64,000 nt of DNA from Bacteroidota bacterium (lineage in GTDB: Bacteria > Bacteroidota > Bacteroidia > UBA4408), in assembly GCA_016718805.1 (NCBI GenBank), contig JADKCP010000003.1, positions 372,001 to 436,000 of the forward strand, written 5' to 3'. Positions 53,124-63,392 of the stretch are shown here, piece after piece. The position numbers and the translations under genes were made by a program. How positions within the stretch are numbered: the stretch's first letter is position 1; each line of letters opens with the position of its first letter. The notes below the pieces were generated by a model. It made no database searches. It had not been told where the DNA came from and saw only the letters and a list, made by a program, of their open reading frames with translations.

Positions 53124-56100
53124 ATGTCCCTTTTTTACCAACGAATTACACTTCTTTACATCCTTTTTATCTCCTTGTTTTTTAATGAATTTGCGTCGGC
53201 ACAATTGTTAAGTCCGGTATTGCCAAAAGCAAATTCAATTATTGCGGGCAAGCAAATTCAATTTATATGGAATGGGCAAACTGCTGCAAAGGGCTATGAA
53301 TTGCAGATTTCCACTGATTCAACATTTTCAAATGTGGATTATTCACTCACTAATATTTCATCAACCAGCTGTAAACAAACACTTTCAATTTATGGAAAGT
53401 ATTTTTGGCGATTCCGAGCCAATTACGGCACTACTACAAGTAATTGGTCACAAACAAGTTCTTTTAACTTTTTTGAACCATTACAGTATGCTTCTCTAAA
53501 TATGTGGCTTGCAGCCGATAGCGGATTGGTTACGGATGCCAATGCTAAACTAACAACCTGGCTCGATTTAAGTGGAAAAAATAATTCGCTTACTCAAGCC
53601 AATGCCTCAGAACGACCGTCGATTCAAAGCGGTTTAAACAATTTGCCTGCTGTGCATTTTGATGGTGTTGACGATCAAATGTTGAGTGCAAATGCAATTA
53701 AAGTGGGAACAGTTTTTAGTCTCTTTAACTGGACAGGAGTTTCTCCTTTGCCCGATTACAATGGTGTGATGACAGCACTTGGAGGTAGTAATGAGGTTTT
53801 TTTTATTGGAACTCAAGGTTCAACCTCGCTGTATTCGGCAGGGTATTTTGCAAGTCAGGTTTATGTGAATCAAACCCTAACACTCGATTTGGCTCCGCTC
53901 TCGAATTATAAAATACTTAGCGGTGTACAACCTTCTCCTATTAGCACATTCAACGGAATTCGATTAGCTAGCGACCGTAATTTTGGCGGTAGATTTTGGA
54001 ACGGAAATTTTCTAGAAAATCTCGTATTTGATACCATACTTGCACCAGCGCAATACACTGCTGTTTACAATTACTTGAGTTATAAATATGCTCCGCCCGT
54101 TGATTTAGGACCCGATAAAATTGTTTGCAGTTTACCAATAACACTAAAGGCTTTCAAAAATTATTTTACCAGCTATACCTGGAGCAATGCCGCCACTGCT
54201 GATTCATTGGTTATTAGCGCCCCGGGTACTTATGCCATTACAACTACCGATATTTTTAATAAAACCACAACTGATACTATTGTTATAAGTCAAGATGTTG
54301 CAGCTTATACGGTTAATTTAGGAAATGACATTGCCATTTGCCAAGGTCAACAAGTTGTGTTATCAGCAGGTGATGCGCATTTGACCTATGTTTGGTCAAA
54401 CGGTGCTAATTCCAATAGTATTGTTGTAGACTCCACAGCTGTTTATTCGGTTACAGTAACCGATTGCTTAGGTAATAGTACCAACGATTCGATACTTGTT
54501 ACAGTTGCACCTTTACCTGAGTTTTCACTGGGTGCTGATACACTTTTTTGTTACAATGCAGGGTATAAATTAAGTACGGGATTAGATGCTTCAGTGCCCG
54601 GAACCTATAGTTTTTTATGGTCCGATACCAGTATCGATTCAATATTAGTACCGCAAGCTTCAGGTAATTTTTCGGTGAAAGTTACCGATGCCATTGGTTG
54701 TATTTTTACAGATAGCATACAAGTAACGATCGACTCTTTGCTTTATACGGCCAGTCTTGGGCCTGATACTGCTTTTTGTTCAGGCAATTACATTCAGCTT
54801 GCTCAAGGAGCTGCAAATGTGCAAAGTTATTTGTGGAGCGATAGCAGCACTTCACCAACTTTGCAGGTAAATCAGCCCACAGGTGTTTATACCTACAGTG
54901 TTGTTGTTAGCAATAGCAATGCTTGTCAAAAAAGCGATTCTATAGTTGTGAGTATTTCGGGAGTTGCACCACAAATTAATTTTAGCAACAATGCTTCAAT
55001 TTGTTTTGGAGATACTGTGTTTTTTACAGATTTATCTATTCCACCTGTTGGTGATACCATTAGTTCTTACAGCTGGGATTTTGGTGATACTACAAATTCA
55101 CAATTGCAACATCCAACACATTTGTACGCTGCAGCAGGCGATTACATTGTAAAATTAACCGTGATTGCTTCAAATGGATGTTCAGCAAGTATATCAAAAA
55201 CAATTACTGTGCATCCATTACCTATTGCAGATTTTACAAGTTCTGTGGCTTATGCACTTTCAGCAGTTCAATTTACCAATACTTCTCAATTATTTTTAAA
55301 TCCGCTCCAATCGTGGGAGTGGAATTTCGGTGAAAACAGCAGTTCTCAAAATAGTTCTGCTTTGCAAAATCCCCAACATGTTTATTCAAGTGCTGGAACT
55401 TATTCGGTAAGTTTAATCGCTACCACAGTTTATGGTTGCAGCGATACAACTACCAAGCAATTAATTGTAAACGAGAGTTTACCAACTACTTTGGTGTATC
55501 CTAAAAATAATCAAATATTACCCGCTTTAAGTAGCATTAATTTTGAATGGGATGCTGTGAATCAATCAAAGAACTACGAATTAGTTATTGCAAGCGATTC
55601 TTTGTTTACAAACATAGTATATAGCAATTCATCAATTACTACTTCGCAATACAATTACACACTGGTAAATAGCGGCTATTTTTATTGGAAAGTGCGTTAT
55701 TATATTGGTGTTGCAGCAAGTTCATGGTCGATTGTTTTTAAATTTAAATTAGAAGATTTAAGTTCGGTTGTCGGTTTACAAAGCTGGTTGAAGGCCGATT
55801 CAGGACTGGTAATAGATGCCCAACAGCACATTAGTAAATGGACCGATATGAGTGGCAATAACCACCATGCAGTACAAAGTACACCGGCTTTGAAGCCTGC
55901 GAAACAAATTGGTATTAATGAATTACCGAGTGTTTCGTTGGATGGTGTGGATGATGAACTATTTATACCCGATACATTTGAAGTTGGACAAGTATTCAGT
56001 GTTTTTAATTGGAATGGGGCTAATTTGCTTCCCGATTACAATGGTTTGTTAACTGCTGTTGATGGCAACGATGTGTTTTTTATTGGTACAACAGCAACTA

Positions 56101-59100
56101 CTTCCTTGTATTCAGCTGGATTTTTTGCTACCAATGTTTTTGTAAATGAAGTTCAAACTTTGGATTTAGCTCCTTTGAACACTTACAAAATTATTAACGG
56201 ATATACTGCAACTGCTCCTTTTGTTTACAGCGGAATTCGAATTGGAAGAGACCGTGCCAATCCGGATCGTTTTTGGAATGGAAATATTTCGGAAGTATTA
56301 GTGTTCGATACCGTATTGTCGAGCGATAAAAGTAAATTGGTGTATGATTACTTAAGTTATAAATATGCCCCACCCGTTAATTTAGGCGCTAACCTTACGG
56401 TATGTGCTTTTCCATTTACCCTGCATGCTCAAAAAAATTATTTCAAGAGCTACACATGGCAGGATACAACTAGCGCCGATTCTATTGTGATTGCCGCACC
56501 CGGAAAATATTATCTTACTACCATCGATATATTTAATAAAATTAGTTCCGATACCATCGAAATTATTCAAGATACATCAAGCTATGCAGTTAAATTAATA
56601 AACGATACTACGCTTTGTGAAGGTGTTGAATTCACTGTATTGGCTGGTCCATCCCATCTTAGCTATCAATGGAATACCGGCGCTCAACAAAATTCTTTAG
56701 CAATTGACACTAGTGGAATGTATACTGTTTCACTAGTTGACTGTAAAGGAAATTTGTCGCTTGATTCAATTTATGTAAATTTTAATGCATTGCCCGTATT
56801 CGATTTAGGAAACGATACTGTAGTATGTTACAATCAGTTTTTTAAATTGACAACGACGCTTGTAAATCCACAACCCAACTTCTATCAATATAATTGGTCC
56901 ACAAATAGTCACGATTCTGTATTGATTCCATCTCAATCGGGAATATATTACTTAACAGTGAACGATCCTATTGGGTGCACCTATAGCGATACTGTAAAAA
57001 TAAAAATGGACTCTTTGCTCTTTTTATCAAGCCTTGGTAACGACACTTCTTTTTGTTCAGGGAATTACATTCAGTTGCTACAGGGTGCCGATTCGGTTAG
57101 CCAGTATTTATGGAGCGATGGTAGTAACTTAACTTCCTTAGAAGTTGTGCAACCTATAGGTTCAAATTACCTGTACTGGTTAGAAATGCAAGATACGTAT
57201 GGTTGCAAAAAACGCGATACTATTTATGTTACTATCGCCGGAGTTGCTCCACTAATAGCATATAATTTTGATACTGCTGTTTGTATAGGATCAAGTATGC
57301 AGTTCACTGATTTTTCACAAGCGCCAAGTGGTGAAACTATTGTTTCGTGGGAATGGAATTTTGGGGATGCCACTTCTTCTTCATTGCAAAATCCTTCTCA
57401 TTTATACGCAACTGCCGGTAGCTATATAGTACGCTTAAAAATTACCAGCAGCGGGGGATGTTCTGCTGTTTTAACTAAAACTGTAAATGTGCATCCTTAC
57501 CCCTTGGTAGCATTTACGCATCCTTCCTCTTGTGCCTACAATGAAACTCAGTTTACAAATACCAGCAATACTTACGGTAACTTAGTTCAAACCTATCAAT
57601 GGAATTTTGGTGACCCGACAAGTGGTGCAGCAAATTTTTCAAACATTGCCAATCCTAAACACATATTTACTGCACGCGATACTTTTACGGTTCAATTTAG
57701 TATTACCACTATATACGGTTGTGCCGATACATCATTTGCAACTATTATTACCAAGCCATCACCGATTGCTTCATTTAGCGATACCTTGGCTTGCGAAGGT
57801 TATTCAGTGAATTTACTCGACAATTCAACTTATCCTTTTCCACAATATAACTTATCTCGCTCTTGGAATTTTAATGACGGTAGTCCGGTTCAGCAATCTA
57901 CTCAACAAAATCCTTTGGTAGCAATTTCACATTTTTACCCAGGAGCCGGAAATTATTTCGCCACGCTTAAAGTAATAGCCAGCAACGGTTGCAGAGACTC
58001 TGTACGAAAAAATATTTATATCTTATCTAAGCCTAAAGCCAACTTTGCCTACAGTAAAAATTGCCTCAATGCACAAACCCAGTTTACCGATATAAGCACA
58101 CAAGATTCCTCATTTGCGGTTGATTCAATTGTGTTCCGTCAATGGAAATTCGACAATCAAACTATTTCCAATTTGCGCCATCCGAATTACGTATTTAGCA
58201 GTGTTGGAGCGCATACCGTACAGTTAATTGTAAGAACTTTGCGCGGTTGTGCCGATACTATTGTTAAAACCATACAAGTGAAAGCACCGCCCTTAGTCTC
58301 ATTTACCAAATCGGCCAGTGCAGGCGATCCTCCTTTGATTGTACAATTTACATCTACTTCTTCAGTCGAAGTAAATCAATTTAATTGGAACTTTGGCGAT
58401 GCCGGCATTAGTACCCTGCAAAATCCAACACATACCTACAGCGATACCGGCAATTTTGTTATTACCTTAATTGGCACCGATACCAGCGGATGTGTGAATA
58501 TTGCCACACAAACAATATTTGTAAAACCAACCAAAATAGATATAGTTGTTTTATCAGTAAGCAATTCTATAGATTCCGAAAATTACTTGCATGTAAAAGC
58601 CGATATACAAAATAGAAGTACACGAATTATTACTTCCATTGATTTGTACAATCGAGTAAACGGCGAATCCGGAATAAAGGAAACCTGGCAAGGTGTATTG
58701 CCAATTAACGGAAGTATGACTTATGAGTTTACTGCATCACCAAAATTATCGCTCGATGAACGTAGCAATTATGTATGTGTTGAAGCGCGTAGACCAAATT
58801 TTATTGACGATTATTTTCCTGACGACAATGAGTATTGTGCATCTTTTGCCGGGAATGTTTTTTTAGTTTCTAATCCATATCCAAACCCTGCCCTAACAGA
58901 GGTTATAATGCCGGTAATTTTACCGGAAGAAGGAACAGTTATGTATAAGTTATATGATAACAAAGGAAGTTTGATTGAAGAAAGCAATGGACAAATTTTA
59001 CCCAAAGGATTAAGTCAAATACAATTGCATGTTACAAACCTTAGAAGTGGTTTTTATGCAGTACAGTTTACTTATAAAGATAAGTCAATTGTGAAGCGAT

Positions 59101-59126
59101 TTATAAAGCATTCGGTAAAAGAATAA
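53124..59126 (+). CDS. Giant T9SS-secreted PKD/LamG-like protein with internal duplication
   Basis: About 2000 residues from the ATG at 53124, chosen because it gives a normal signal peptide (MSLFYQRITLLYILFISLFF, ending ASAQ) and follows a -7 box; the frame itself opens at 52959. Two large units follow each other (about 53205-55490 and 55491-57750, about 760 residues each). Each has a fibronectin-like strand region, a LamG/concanavalin-like domain (WLAADSGLVTD and WLKADSGLVID, then FDGVDD or LDGVDD), Ig-like 'LGPD/LGND' repeats and two PKD domains. Three more PKD domains follow, giving seven in all (WDFGD, WNFGE, WNFGD and variants). A linker and a type IX sorting domain (PYPNPALTEV ... RFIKHSVKE) end the protein. 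It is probably a surface adhesin or matrix protein. The rdgB gene follows 4 bp later. Confidence 0.85.
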   Translation: MSLFYQRITLLYILFISLFFNEFASAQLLSPVLPKANSIIAGKQIQFIWNGQTAAKGYELQISTDSTFSNVDYSLTNISSTSCKQTLSIYGKYFWRFRANYGTTTSNWSQTSSFNFFEPLQYASLNMWLAADSGLVTDANAKLTTWLDLSGKNNSLTQANASERPSIQSGLNNLPAVHFDGVDDQMLSANAIKVGTVFSLFNWTGVSPLPDYNGVMTALGGSNEVFFIGTQGSTSLYSAGYFASQVYVNQTLTLDLAPLSNYKILSGVQPSPISTFNGIRLASDRNFGGRFWNGNFLENLVFDTILAPAQYTAVYNYLSYKYAPPVDLGPDKIVCSLPITLKAFKNYFTSYTWSNAATADSLVISAPGTYAITTTDIFNKTTTDTIVISQDVAAYTVNLGNDIAICQGQQVVLSAGDAHLTYVWSNGANSNSIVVDSTAVYSVTVTDCLGNSTNDSILVTVAPLPEFSLGADTLFCYNAGYKLSTGLDASVPGTYSFLWSDTSIDSILVPQASGNFSVKVTDAIGCIFTDSIQVTIDSLLYTASLGPDTAFCSGNYIQLAQGAANVQSYLWSDSSTSPTLQVNQPTGVYTYSVVVSNSNACQKSDSIVVSISGVAPQINFSNNASICFGDTVFFTDLSIPPVGDTISSYSWDFGDTTNSQLQHPTHLYAAAGDYIVKLTVIASNGCSASISKTITVHPLPIADFTSSVAYALSAVQFTNTSQLFLNPLQSWEWNFGENSSSQNSSALQNPQHVYSSAGTYSVSLIATTVYGCSDTTTKQLIVNESLPTTLVYPKNNQILPALSSINFEWDAVNQSKNYELVIASDSLFTNIVYSNSSITTSQYNYTLVNSGYFYWKVRYYIGVAASSWSIVFKFKLEDLSSVVGLQSWLKADSGLVIDAQQHISKWTDMSGNNHHAVQSTPALKPAKQIGINELPSVSLDGVDDELFIPDTFEVGQVFSVFNWNGANLLPDYNGLLTAVDGNDVFFIGTTATTSLYSAGFFATNVFVNEVQTLDLAPLNTYKIINGYTATAPFVYSGIRIGRDRANPDRFWNGNISEVLVFDTVLSSDKSKLVYDYLSYKYAPPVNLGANLTVCAFPFTLHAQKNYFKSYTWQDTTSADSIVIAAPGKYYLTTIDIFNKISSDTIEIIQDTSSYAVKLINDTTLCEGVEFTVLAGPSHLSYQWNTGAQQNSLAIDTSGMYTVSLVDCKGNLSLDSIYVNFNALPVFDLGNDTVVCYNQFFKLTTTLVNPQPNFYQYNWSTNSHDSVLIPSQSGIYYLTVNDPIGCTYSDTVKIKMDSLLFLSSLGNDTSFCSGNYIQLLQGADSVSQYLWSDGSNLTSLEVVQPIGSNYLYWLEMQDTYGCKKRDTIYVTIAGVAPLIAYNFDTAVCIGSSMQFTDFSQAPSGETIVSWEWNFGDATSSSLQNPSHLYATAGSYIVRLKITSSGGCSAVLTKTVNVHPYPLVAFTHPSSCAYNETQFTNTSNTYGNLVQTYQWNFGDPTSGAANFSNIANPKHIFTARDTFTVQFSITTIYGCADTSFATIITKPSPIASFSDTLACEGYSVNLLDNSTYPFPQYNLSRSWNFNDGSPVQQSTQQNPLVAISHFYPGAGNYFATLKVIASNGCRDSVRKNIYILSKPKANFAYSKNCLNAQTQFTDISTQDSSFAVDSIVFRQWKFDNQTISNLRHPNYVFSSVGAHTVQLIVRTLRGCADTIVKTIQVKAPPLVSFTKSASAGDPPLIVQFTSTSSVEVNQFNWNFGDAGISTLQNPTHTYSDTGNFVITLIGTDTSGCVNIATQTIFVKPTKIDIVVLSVSNSIDSENYLHVKADIQNRSTRIITSIDLYNRVNGESGIKETWQGVLPINGSMTYEFTASPKLSLDERSNYVCVEARRPNFIDDYFPDDNEYCASFAGNVFLVSNPYPNPALTEVIMPVILPEEGTVMYKLYDNKGSLIEESNGQILPKGLSQIQLHVTNLRSGFYAVQFTYKDKSIVKRFIKHSVKE

Positions 59127-59130
59127 GCGA

Positions 59131-59730
59131 ATGCCAACTTCATTTACTTTAGTATTTGCTACCAACAACGAGCATAAACTTGCCGAAATACAAGCTGTGC
59201 TTGGTGATGCTTTTCAGTTGAAAACACTGAAGCAAATTAACTGTTTGGAAGAAATTCCTGAAACCCAAACAACCATTGAAGGCAATGCTTCTCAAAAGGC
59301 ACACTATGTTGCAGATAACTATAAGTTGGCTTGCTTTGCAGATGACACAGGTTTAGAAATTGAAGCGTTAAATGGTAAACCGGGAGTGCATTCGGCTCAT
59401 TACGCAGGAGAGGAGCGAAGTGCCGAAAAAAATTGTGCCTTAGTATTGGAACAACTTGCACAACAATCTAACAGAACAGCACGTTTTAAAACTATTATTT
59501 CATTGATAGTAAATGCAACTGAAATTCAATTTGAGGGAATTGTAACAGGTAAAATTGCTGACTCCCCAAGAGGAACAAATGGATTCGGATACGATGCAAT
59601 TTTTATTCCCGATGGAAGCAATTTCACTTTTGCCGAAATGAGTGCCGAACAAAAAAATGCTATATCTCACCGCAGTCGTGCCTTTGCAAAGTTGGTTGAA
59701 TACCTGAATTCAGGTAGGCTGCTCAAATAA
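59131..59730 (+). CDS. rdgB: Non-canonical purine NTP pyrophosphatase (RdgB/HAM1 family)
   Basis: 199 residues, the usual length. Family motifs: LVFATNNEHKLAEIQ at the start, CFADDTGLEIEALNGKPGVHSAHYAG (with the paired Asp for the metal), TGKIADSPRGTNGFGYDAIFIP and SHRSRAFAKL at the end. The enzyme hydrolyses dITP, ITP and XTP to monophosphates and so keeps deaminated purines out of DNA and RNA. It begins 4 bp after the giant surface protein gene and so is probably read from the same transcript, which looks like chance gene order rather than function. Confidence 0.9.
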   Translation: MPTSFTLVFATNNEHKLAEIQAVLGDAFQLKTLKQINCLEEIPETQTTIEGNASQKAHYVADNYKLACFADDTGLEIEALNGKPGVHSAHYAGEERSAEKNCALVLEQLAQQSNRTARFKTIISLIVNATEIQFEGIVTGKIADSPRGTNGFGYDAIFIPDGSNFTFAEMSAEQKNAISHRSRAFAKLVEYLNSGRLLK

Positions 59731-59748
59731 ATTTACCCTGCTTACAAA

Positions 59749-60912
59749 TTAAACAGCTGTTTTTTCTTTTGAAAAATCGTAGTTCAAATAATCGGTAACT
59801 ACTTCATACAAAGTATTGCGTTCAATGGGATGACGGTTAACCTGTTTAATTAATTCAACCAATTGTTCGGTAGTTAGCGATGGCGTTTGTTCTTCAGAAC
59901 CTGCCATGGTATAAATCTTTGTTGAATCGTCGATGGTTCCATCGATGTCGTTTACCCCAAAAGCGAGCGAAAGTTGTGCAGTAGTGCGCCCAATCATAGG
60001 CCAGTAGGCTTTGAGGTGTGCAAAATTATCGAGGTAAATTCTGGAGATCGCGTAATTGCGCAAATCTTCCACAACAGACACTTCAGCGATGTGCGATAAT
60101 TGATTGCCTTTGTTGCGGAATTTTAACGGAATAAAAGTATTAAAGCCTTGAGTTTTATCTTGCAACTTGCGCAAGCGTTCCATGTGATCTACTCTGTTTT
60201 CAAAACTTTCAACATGGCCGTACAACATGGTAGCATTCGAAGGCAAGCCAAGTTTGTGAGCGGTTTCGTGTATGCTAAGCCATTCGCTGGCAGTACATTT
60301 ATCACCGGCAATTTGAGCTCGAATGGTTTCATCAAATATTTCGGCACCACCTCCGGGCAATGAACCTTGCCCGTGTGCTTTTAAGATGCTTAATCCCTCT
60401 TCGTAACTCACTTTTGCTTTTTTGCACATATAGTCGAGTTCCACAGCTGTAAAGGCTTTTACATGCAAGTCGGGACGAATTTCTTTTACTTTTTTTATGA
60501 GTTGAGCAAAATAATGCAAGCCCATTTTAGGATGCACACCACCAACAATATGTACCTCGGTAATTGCTTCTCCATTGTATTTTCGAACGCGCTCAAGAAT
60601 TTGCTCTTCGCTAAGCTCCCAGCCTTCTTCCTTGTTTTTTAGCAAACGTGAGTAAGAGCAAAATTTACAATCAAACACACAAATATTCGTTGGCTCTATG
60701 TGAAAATTTCGATTAAAATAGGTGTAGTTTCCGTGTTTTTTTTCGCGAATATAATTAGCGAGACTTCCTACAAAGCCCAATTCTCCTTCGTTGTATAAAA
60801 TTACACCTTCATCAAAACTGATGCGCTCACCGGCATACACTTTTTCGGCAATAGTTTTTAGCGAATTCGAAAGTGTAGTAGAAGTGAAGAGGTTATCAAC
60901 TGCTGTTTTCAT
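59749..60912 (-). CDS. mqnE: Aminofutalosine synthase (radical SAM)
   Basis: 387 residues from the ATG at 60912; the frame opens six codons earlier, but a -7 box overlaps that longer start. The radical-SAM cluster motif is C78-x3-C82-x2-C85 in HIEPTNICVFDCKFCSYSR. EVHIVGGVHPKMGLHYF, LPGGGAEIFDE and KFRNKGNQLSH are typical of MqnE and separate it from MqnC and from CofH. It joins carboxyvinyloxy-benzoate and SAM to form aminofutalosine, the second step of the futalosine route to menaquinone. No other mqn gene is in the window. It is convergent with rdgB with an 18-bp gap. Confidence 0.9.
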   Translation of the reverse strand: MKTAVDNLFTSTTLSNSLKTIAEKVYAGERISFDEGVILYNEGELGFVGSLANYIREKKHGNYTYFNRNFHIEPTNICVFDCKFCSYSRLLKNKEEGWELSEEQILERVRKYNGEAITEVHIVGGVHPKMGLHYFAQLIKKVKEIRPDLHVKAFTAVELDYMCKKAKVSYEEGLSILKAHGQGSLPGGGAEIFDETIRAQIAGDKCTASEWLSIHETAHKLGLPSNATMLYGHVESFENRVDHMERLRKLQDKTQGFNTFIPLKFRNKGNQLSHIAEVSVVEDLRNYAISRIYLDNFAHLKAYWPMIGRTTAQLSLAFGVNDIDGTIDDSTKIYTMAGSEEQTPSLTTEQLVELIKQVNRHPIERNTLYEVVTDYLNYDFSKEKTAV

Positions 60913-60927
60913 AAAATAAATAAAGTG

Positions 60928-60935
60928 CAAAAATA
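60928..60935 (-). promoter_or_regulatory. -7 box of mqnE
   Basis: TATTTTTG on the minus strand fits TAnnTTTG. It lies 15 bases upstream of the ATG at 60912, giving a very short leader, and argues against the start at 60930. Confidence 0.45.
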
Positions 60936-61124
60936 GAAATAATAAACTTCAATTGAACAGTGATAAATGTCAGTTAACTGGTTGAACATAAATACTGCGT
61001 AAGCGCCATTATGATATTGGCCTTTTGTTGTAAAAGAAAATAGTAGTGTCCTTTGTGTTTTTCTTAGTGAGCCTTGTGGTAAAATAGAACTCACGTTTTA
61101 GAAAGTCATAATAGGCAATGAAAC

Positions 61125-61163
61125 AAAAAAGCCCCAAACAGATAAACTGCCGGGGCTTTTTTT
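61125..61163. terminator. Bidirectional intrinsic terminator after the GAPDH gene
   Basis: AAAAAAGCCCC (61125-61135) pairs with GGGGCTTTTTT (61152-61162), with an inner CAG/CTG stem in the loop. Both strands then have a GC-rich stem followed by a U-run. It lies 15 bp behind the GAPDH stop on the minus strand. Confidence 0.9.
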
Positions 61164-61177
61164 GAAAGTATAAAATC

Positions 61178-62641
61178 TTAGTAGTAACGCAAGCGCACAA
61201 CACCTGATAAACGCTTCGCTAAACGCATTACCTGACGGGTGTAGCCATATTCGTTATCGTACCATACATACAATACGATGTTTTTTCCATCTTTAGAAAC
61301 AATGGTAGCAGGGCTATCAAATATTGAAGAACAAGGATTACCAACTAAATCAGAAGAAACCAATTCATTGCTAAATGAATATTGAATTTGCTCTACTAAA
61401 TCGCCTTTTAATGCAGCATCTTTCATTATTGCATTTACAGCGTCTTTGTCGGCATTTGTTTTTACAGTAAGACTCAAAATAGCTAACGATACATTTGGGG
61501 TTGGTACGCGAACTGCATTACCGGTAAGCTTTCCGGCCAAGTGCGGCAATACTTTGGCAACTGCTTTATCGGCGCCTGTTTCAGTAATAACCAAGTTAAG
61601 CGCAGCAGAACGCCCTCTACGGTATTTAGCATGGTAATTATCCAATAAGTTTTGATCGTTGGTGTAGGAGTGAATGGTTTCAATGTGTCCACGTTCAATT
61701 CCTAATTTTTCTTCAATTACTTTTAATACAGGAACAATTGCATTGGTAGTACATGATGCTGCAGAGAAAACAGTTTCTTTGCTATCGTAGGCATCCTGAT
61801 TTACACCATACACAATATTTGGAATGTCTCCTTTTCCGGGAGCTGTAAGTAAAACTTGCCCAACACCTTTTGCTTTTAAATGTTTGCTCAATCCTTCACG
61901 ATCGCGCGCAACACCGGTATTGTCGATTAGCAATGCATTGTCAATTCCATGAGCACTATAATCAATGTCCTCCGGATTTTTGGTGCTTAGCATCAACACA
62001 CTGTGTCCGTTAATTACGATGGCTTTATTCACTAAATCCTCAACTACTGTACCCGGGAAAGGACCATGTACTGAATCGGTGCGTAATAAATCTGCTCGTT
62101 TAATTATATCTTCATCACTGCTGCTGCGTGTTACAATAGCGCGTAAACGCAATTGCTCACCCTTTCCGGCTTGTGTAACTAGTTCGCGGGCAGCCAAGCG
62201 ACCAATGCGTCCAAATCCATACAAAATAACATCTTTAGGCTTAATGGTATTTTTTTCGGAACCTAAAAATCCTGCTAATTTATCTTCAATAAAATGTTTA
62301 GCACTAATGCCCATTTTCTTTTCAACCAACCATTCAGCGCCCAGTCTGCCAATGTCGATGCGCGAAGGAGCAATATTGCGCAACTGTGCTATTTCCTTAG
62401 CAAGTGTAAGAGTATCTTGCACATTAATAGGTTGCTTAATAATGTTTAATGCATACAAATGCAAATTCAAAATTTCGCTCGCACTGCGGTCAACCAATTG
62501 GTTTCTGAAAATAATAAGTTCCACAGATTTGTCGAACCATAAATTACCAATAACATTGATCAATTCAACTGCTGCTTTTTCGCTTTCTATCCAGGAATTA
62601 AGCTTGCTTTCGTAGTCGTTTTTAGCTTCGGCTGTTTTCAT
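61178..62641 (-). CDS. gap: Glyceraldehyde-3-phosphate dehydrogenase, long form
   Basis: 487 residues, about 130 more than the normal enzyme. The extra N-terminal part is helical (SWIESEKAAVELINVIGNL, ASEILNLHLYALNIIKQP). The Rossmann motif YGFGRIGRLA is at 141-150, the catalytic cysteine is C297 in SAASCTTNAIVPV, and HSYTNDQNLLDN and WYDNEYGYTRQV close the family set. This long form is a known GAPDH variant in Bacteroidota and other bacteria. The enzyme interconverts glyceraldehyde-3-phosphate and 1,3-bisphosphoglycerate in glycolysis or gluconeogenesis. TAATTTTG on the minus strand at 62718-62725 is a likely -7 box, and a strong terminator follows. Confidence 0.85.
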   Translation of the reverse strand: MKTAEAKNDYESKLNSWIESEKAAVELINVIGNLWFDKSVELIIFRNQLVDRSASEILNLHLYALNIIKQPINVQDTLTLAKEIAQLRNIAPSRIDIGRLGAEWLVEKKMGISAKHFIEDKLAGFLGSEKNTIKPKDVILYGFGRIGRLAARELVTQAGKGEQLRLRAIVTRSSSDEDIIKRADLLRTDSVHGPFPGTVVEDLVNKAIVINGHSVLMLSTKNPEDIDYSAHGIDNALLIDNTGVARDREGLSKHLKAKGVGQVLLTAPGKGDIPNIVYGVNQDAYDSKETVFSAASCTTNAIVPVLKVIEEKLGIERGHIETIHSYTNDQNLLDNYHAKYRRGRSAALNLVITETGADKAVAKVLPHLAGKLTGNAVRVPTPNVSLAILSLTVKTNADKDAVNAIMKDAALKGDLVEQIQYSFSNELVSSDLVGNPCSSIFDSPATIVSKDGKNIVLYVWYDNEYGYTRQVMRLAKRLSGVVRLRYY

Positions 62642-62944
62642 TCTTTTTTTTAGTTTTAGTGAAGGATAAAAAAATTAGGTGTAAGTTTCTGTATGTTGAG
62701 CAAACAAAAATCCGCGACAAAATTATTTAAATTTTTTAAATGTTGAGCTTCTTCTTAAATGCCCAATTAACAAAGCAAATCTTAAAAAGGAACAAGCTAA
62801 CTTATCTTTAAGTGCAATATTCCTCCTTAATTATTACTCTTGGGCAATTGGCAGCTACTTCTATTTAATTAAACTTAAACCAAGCAAACTAAACCAATTT
62901 AAGGCAGATAATTGCGCGAAAATTAACTTAAGGAACACTACTGC
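62642..62944. other. 303-bp spacer holding the gap promoter
   Basis: AT-rich. The only feature I can support is the -7 box TAATTTTG on the minus strand (62718-62725), about 75 bases before the GAPDH start. No gene or repeat is seen in the remaining part. Confidence 0.4.
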
Positions 62945-63325
62945 TTATTTGTTCGAATGCAGACCTATTGAATTTCCTTCGGTATCGGTAAAAAAGGCCA
63001 TAAATCCATTTGGACCTAAGGATGTTTTAGGCATTGTTATTTCACCACCGGCTTTTACTACTTTTCCGAGCACTTTTGATAAATCGGGATTGCCATTCAG
63101 GTAAATTTTTGCCCCTGATTTTGCAGGTTTGTGCATGCTGCTTTTACACAAGCCGCCATTTACTTTTCCACTCATAGGTTCTGATGGAAAAAAGGCCATT
63201 TGCATTCCCATCATTTCCATTTCGGGCATTTTAATTCCCAAAATTGTTTCATAAAATTTTTTGGCTCTTTTTAAATCTTTCACCGAAATTTCGAACCAGT
63301 TAATAGAATTTACTTTTGCATCCAT
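62945..63325 (-). CDS. VOC family protein
   Basis: 126 residues with one vicinal-oxygen-chelate unit. It opens NSINWFEISVKDLKRAKKFYETILG, and ends GPNGFMAFFTDTEGNSIGLHS, both family signs. The middle is Met-rich (MPEMEMMGMQMAFFP) and carries Lys/Gly turns. The usual metal-binding His in the first strand is replaced here by Glu in WFEI, as in the PhnB-like 'WFEIxVxD' group whose members often lack proven enzyme activity. The substrate is unknown. Confidence 0.75.
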   Translation of the reverse strand: MDAKVNSINWFEISVKDLKRAKKFYETILGIKMPEMEMMGMQMAFFPSEPMSGKVNGGLCKSSMHKPAKSGAKIYLNGNPDLSKVLGKVVKAGGEITMPKTSLGPNGFMAFFTDTEGNSIGLHSNK

Positions 63326-63392
63326 TGTTTCAAGTTTTTTAGGTTATAATTTAGTGCTACAATCTGTACTCACAAGTATACTAAAATCGAAT

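Noticed and set aside
60930..61203. Short minus-strand frames in the spacer between mqnE and gap
   Set aside because: They have unusual composition, run across the strong terminator and match no pattern I recognise; likely chance frames.
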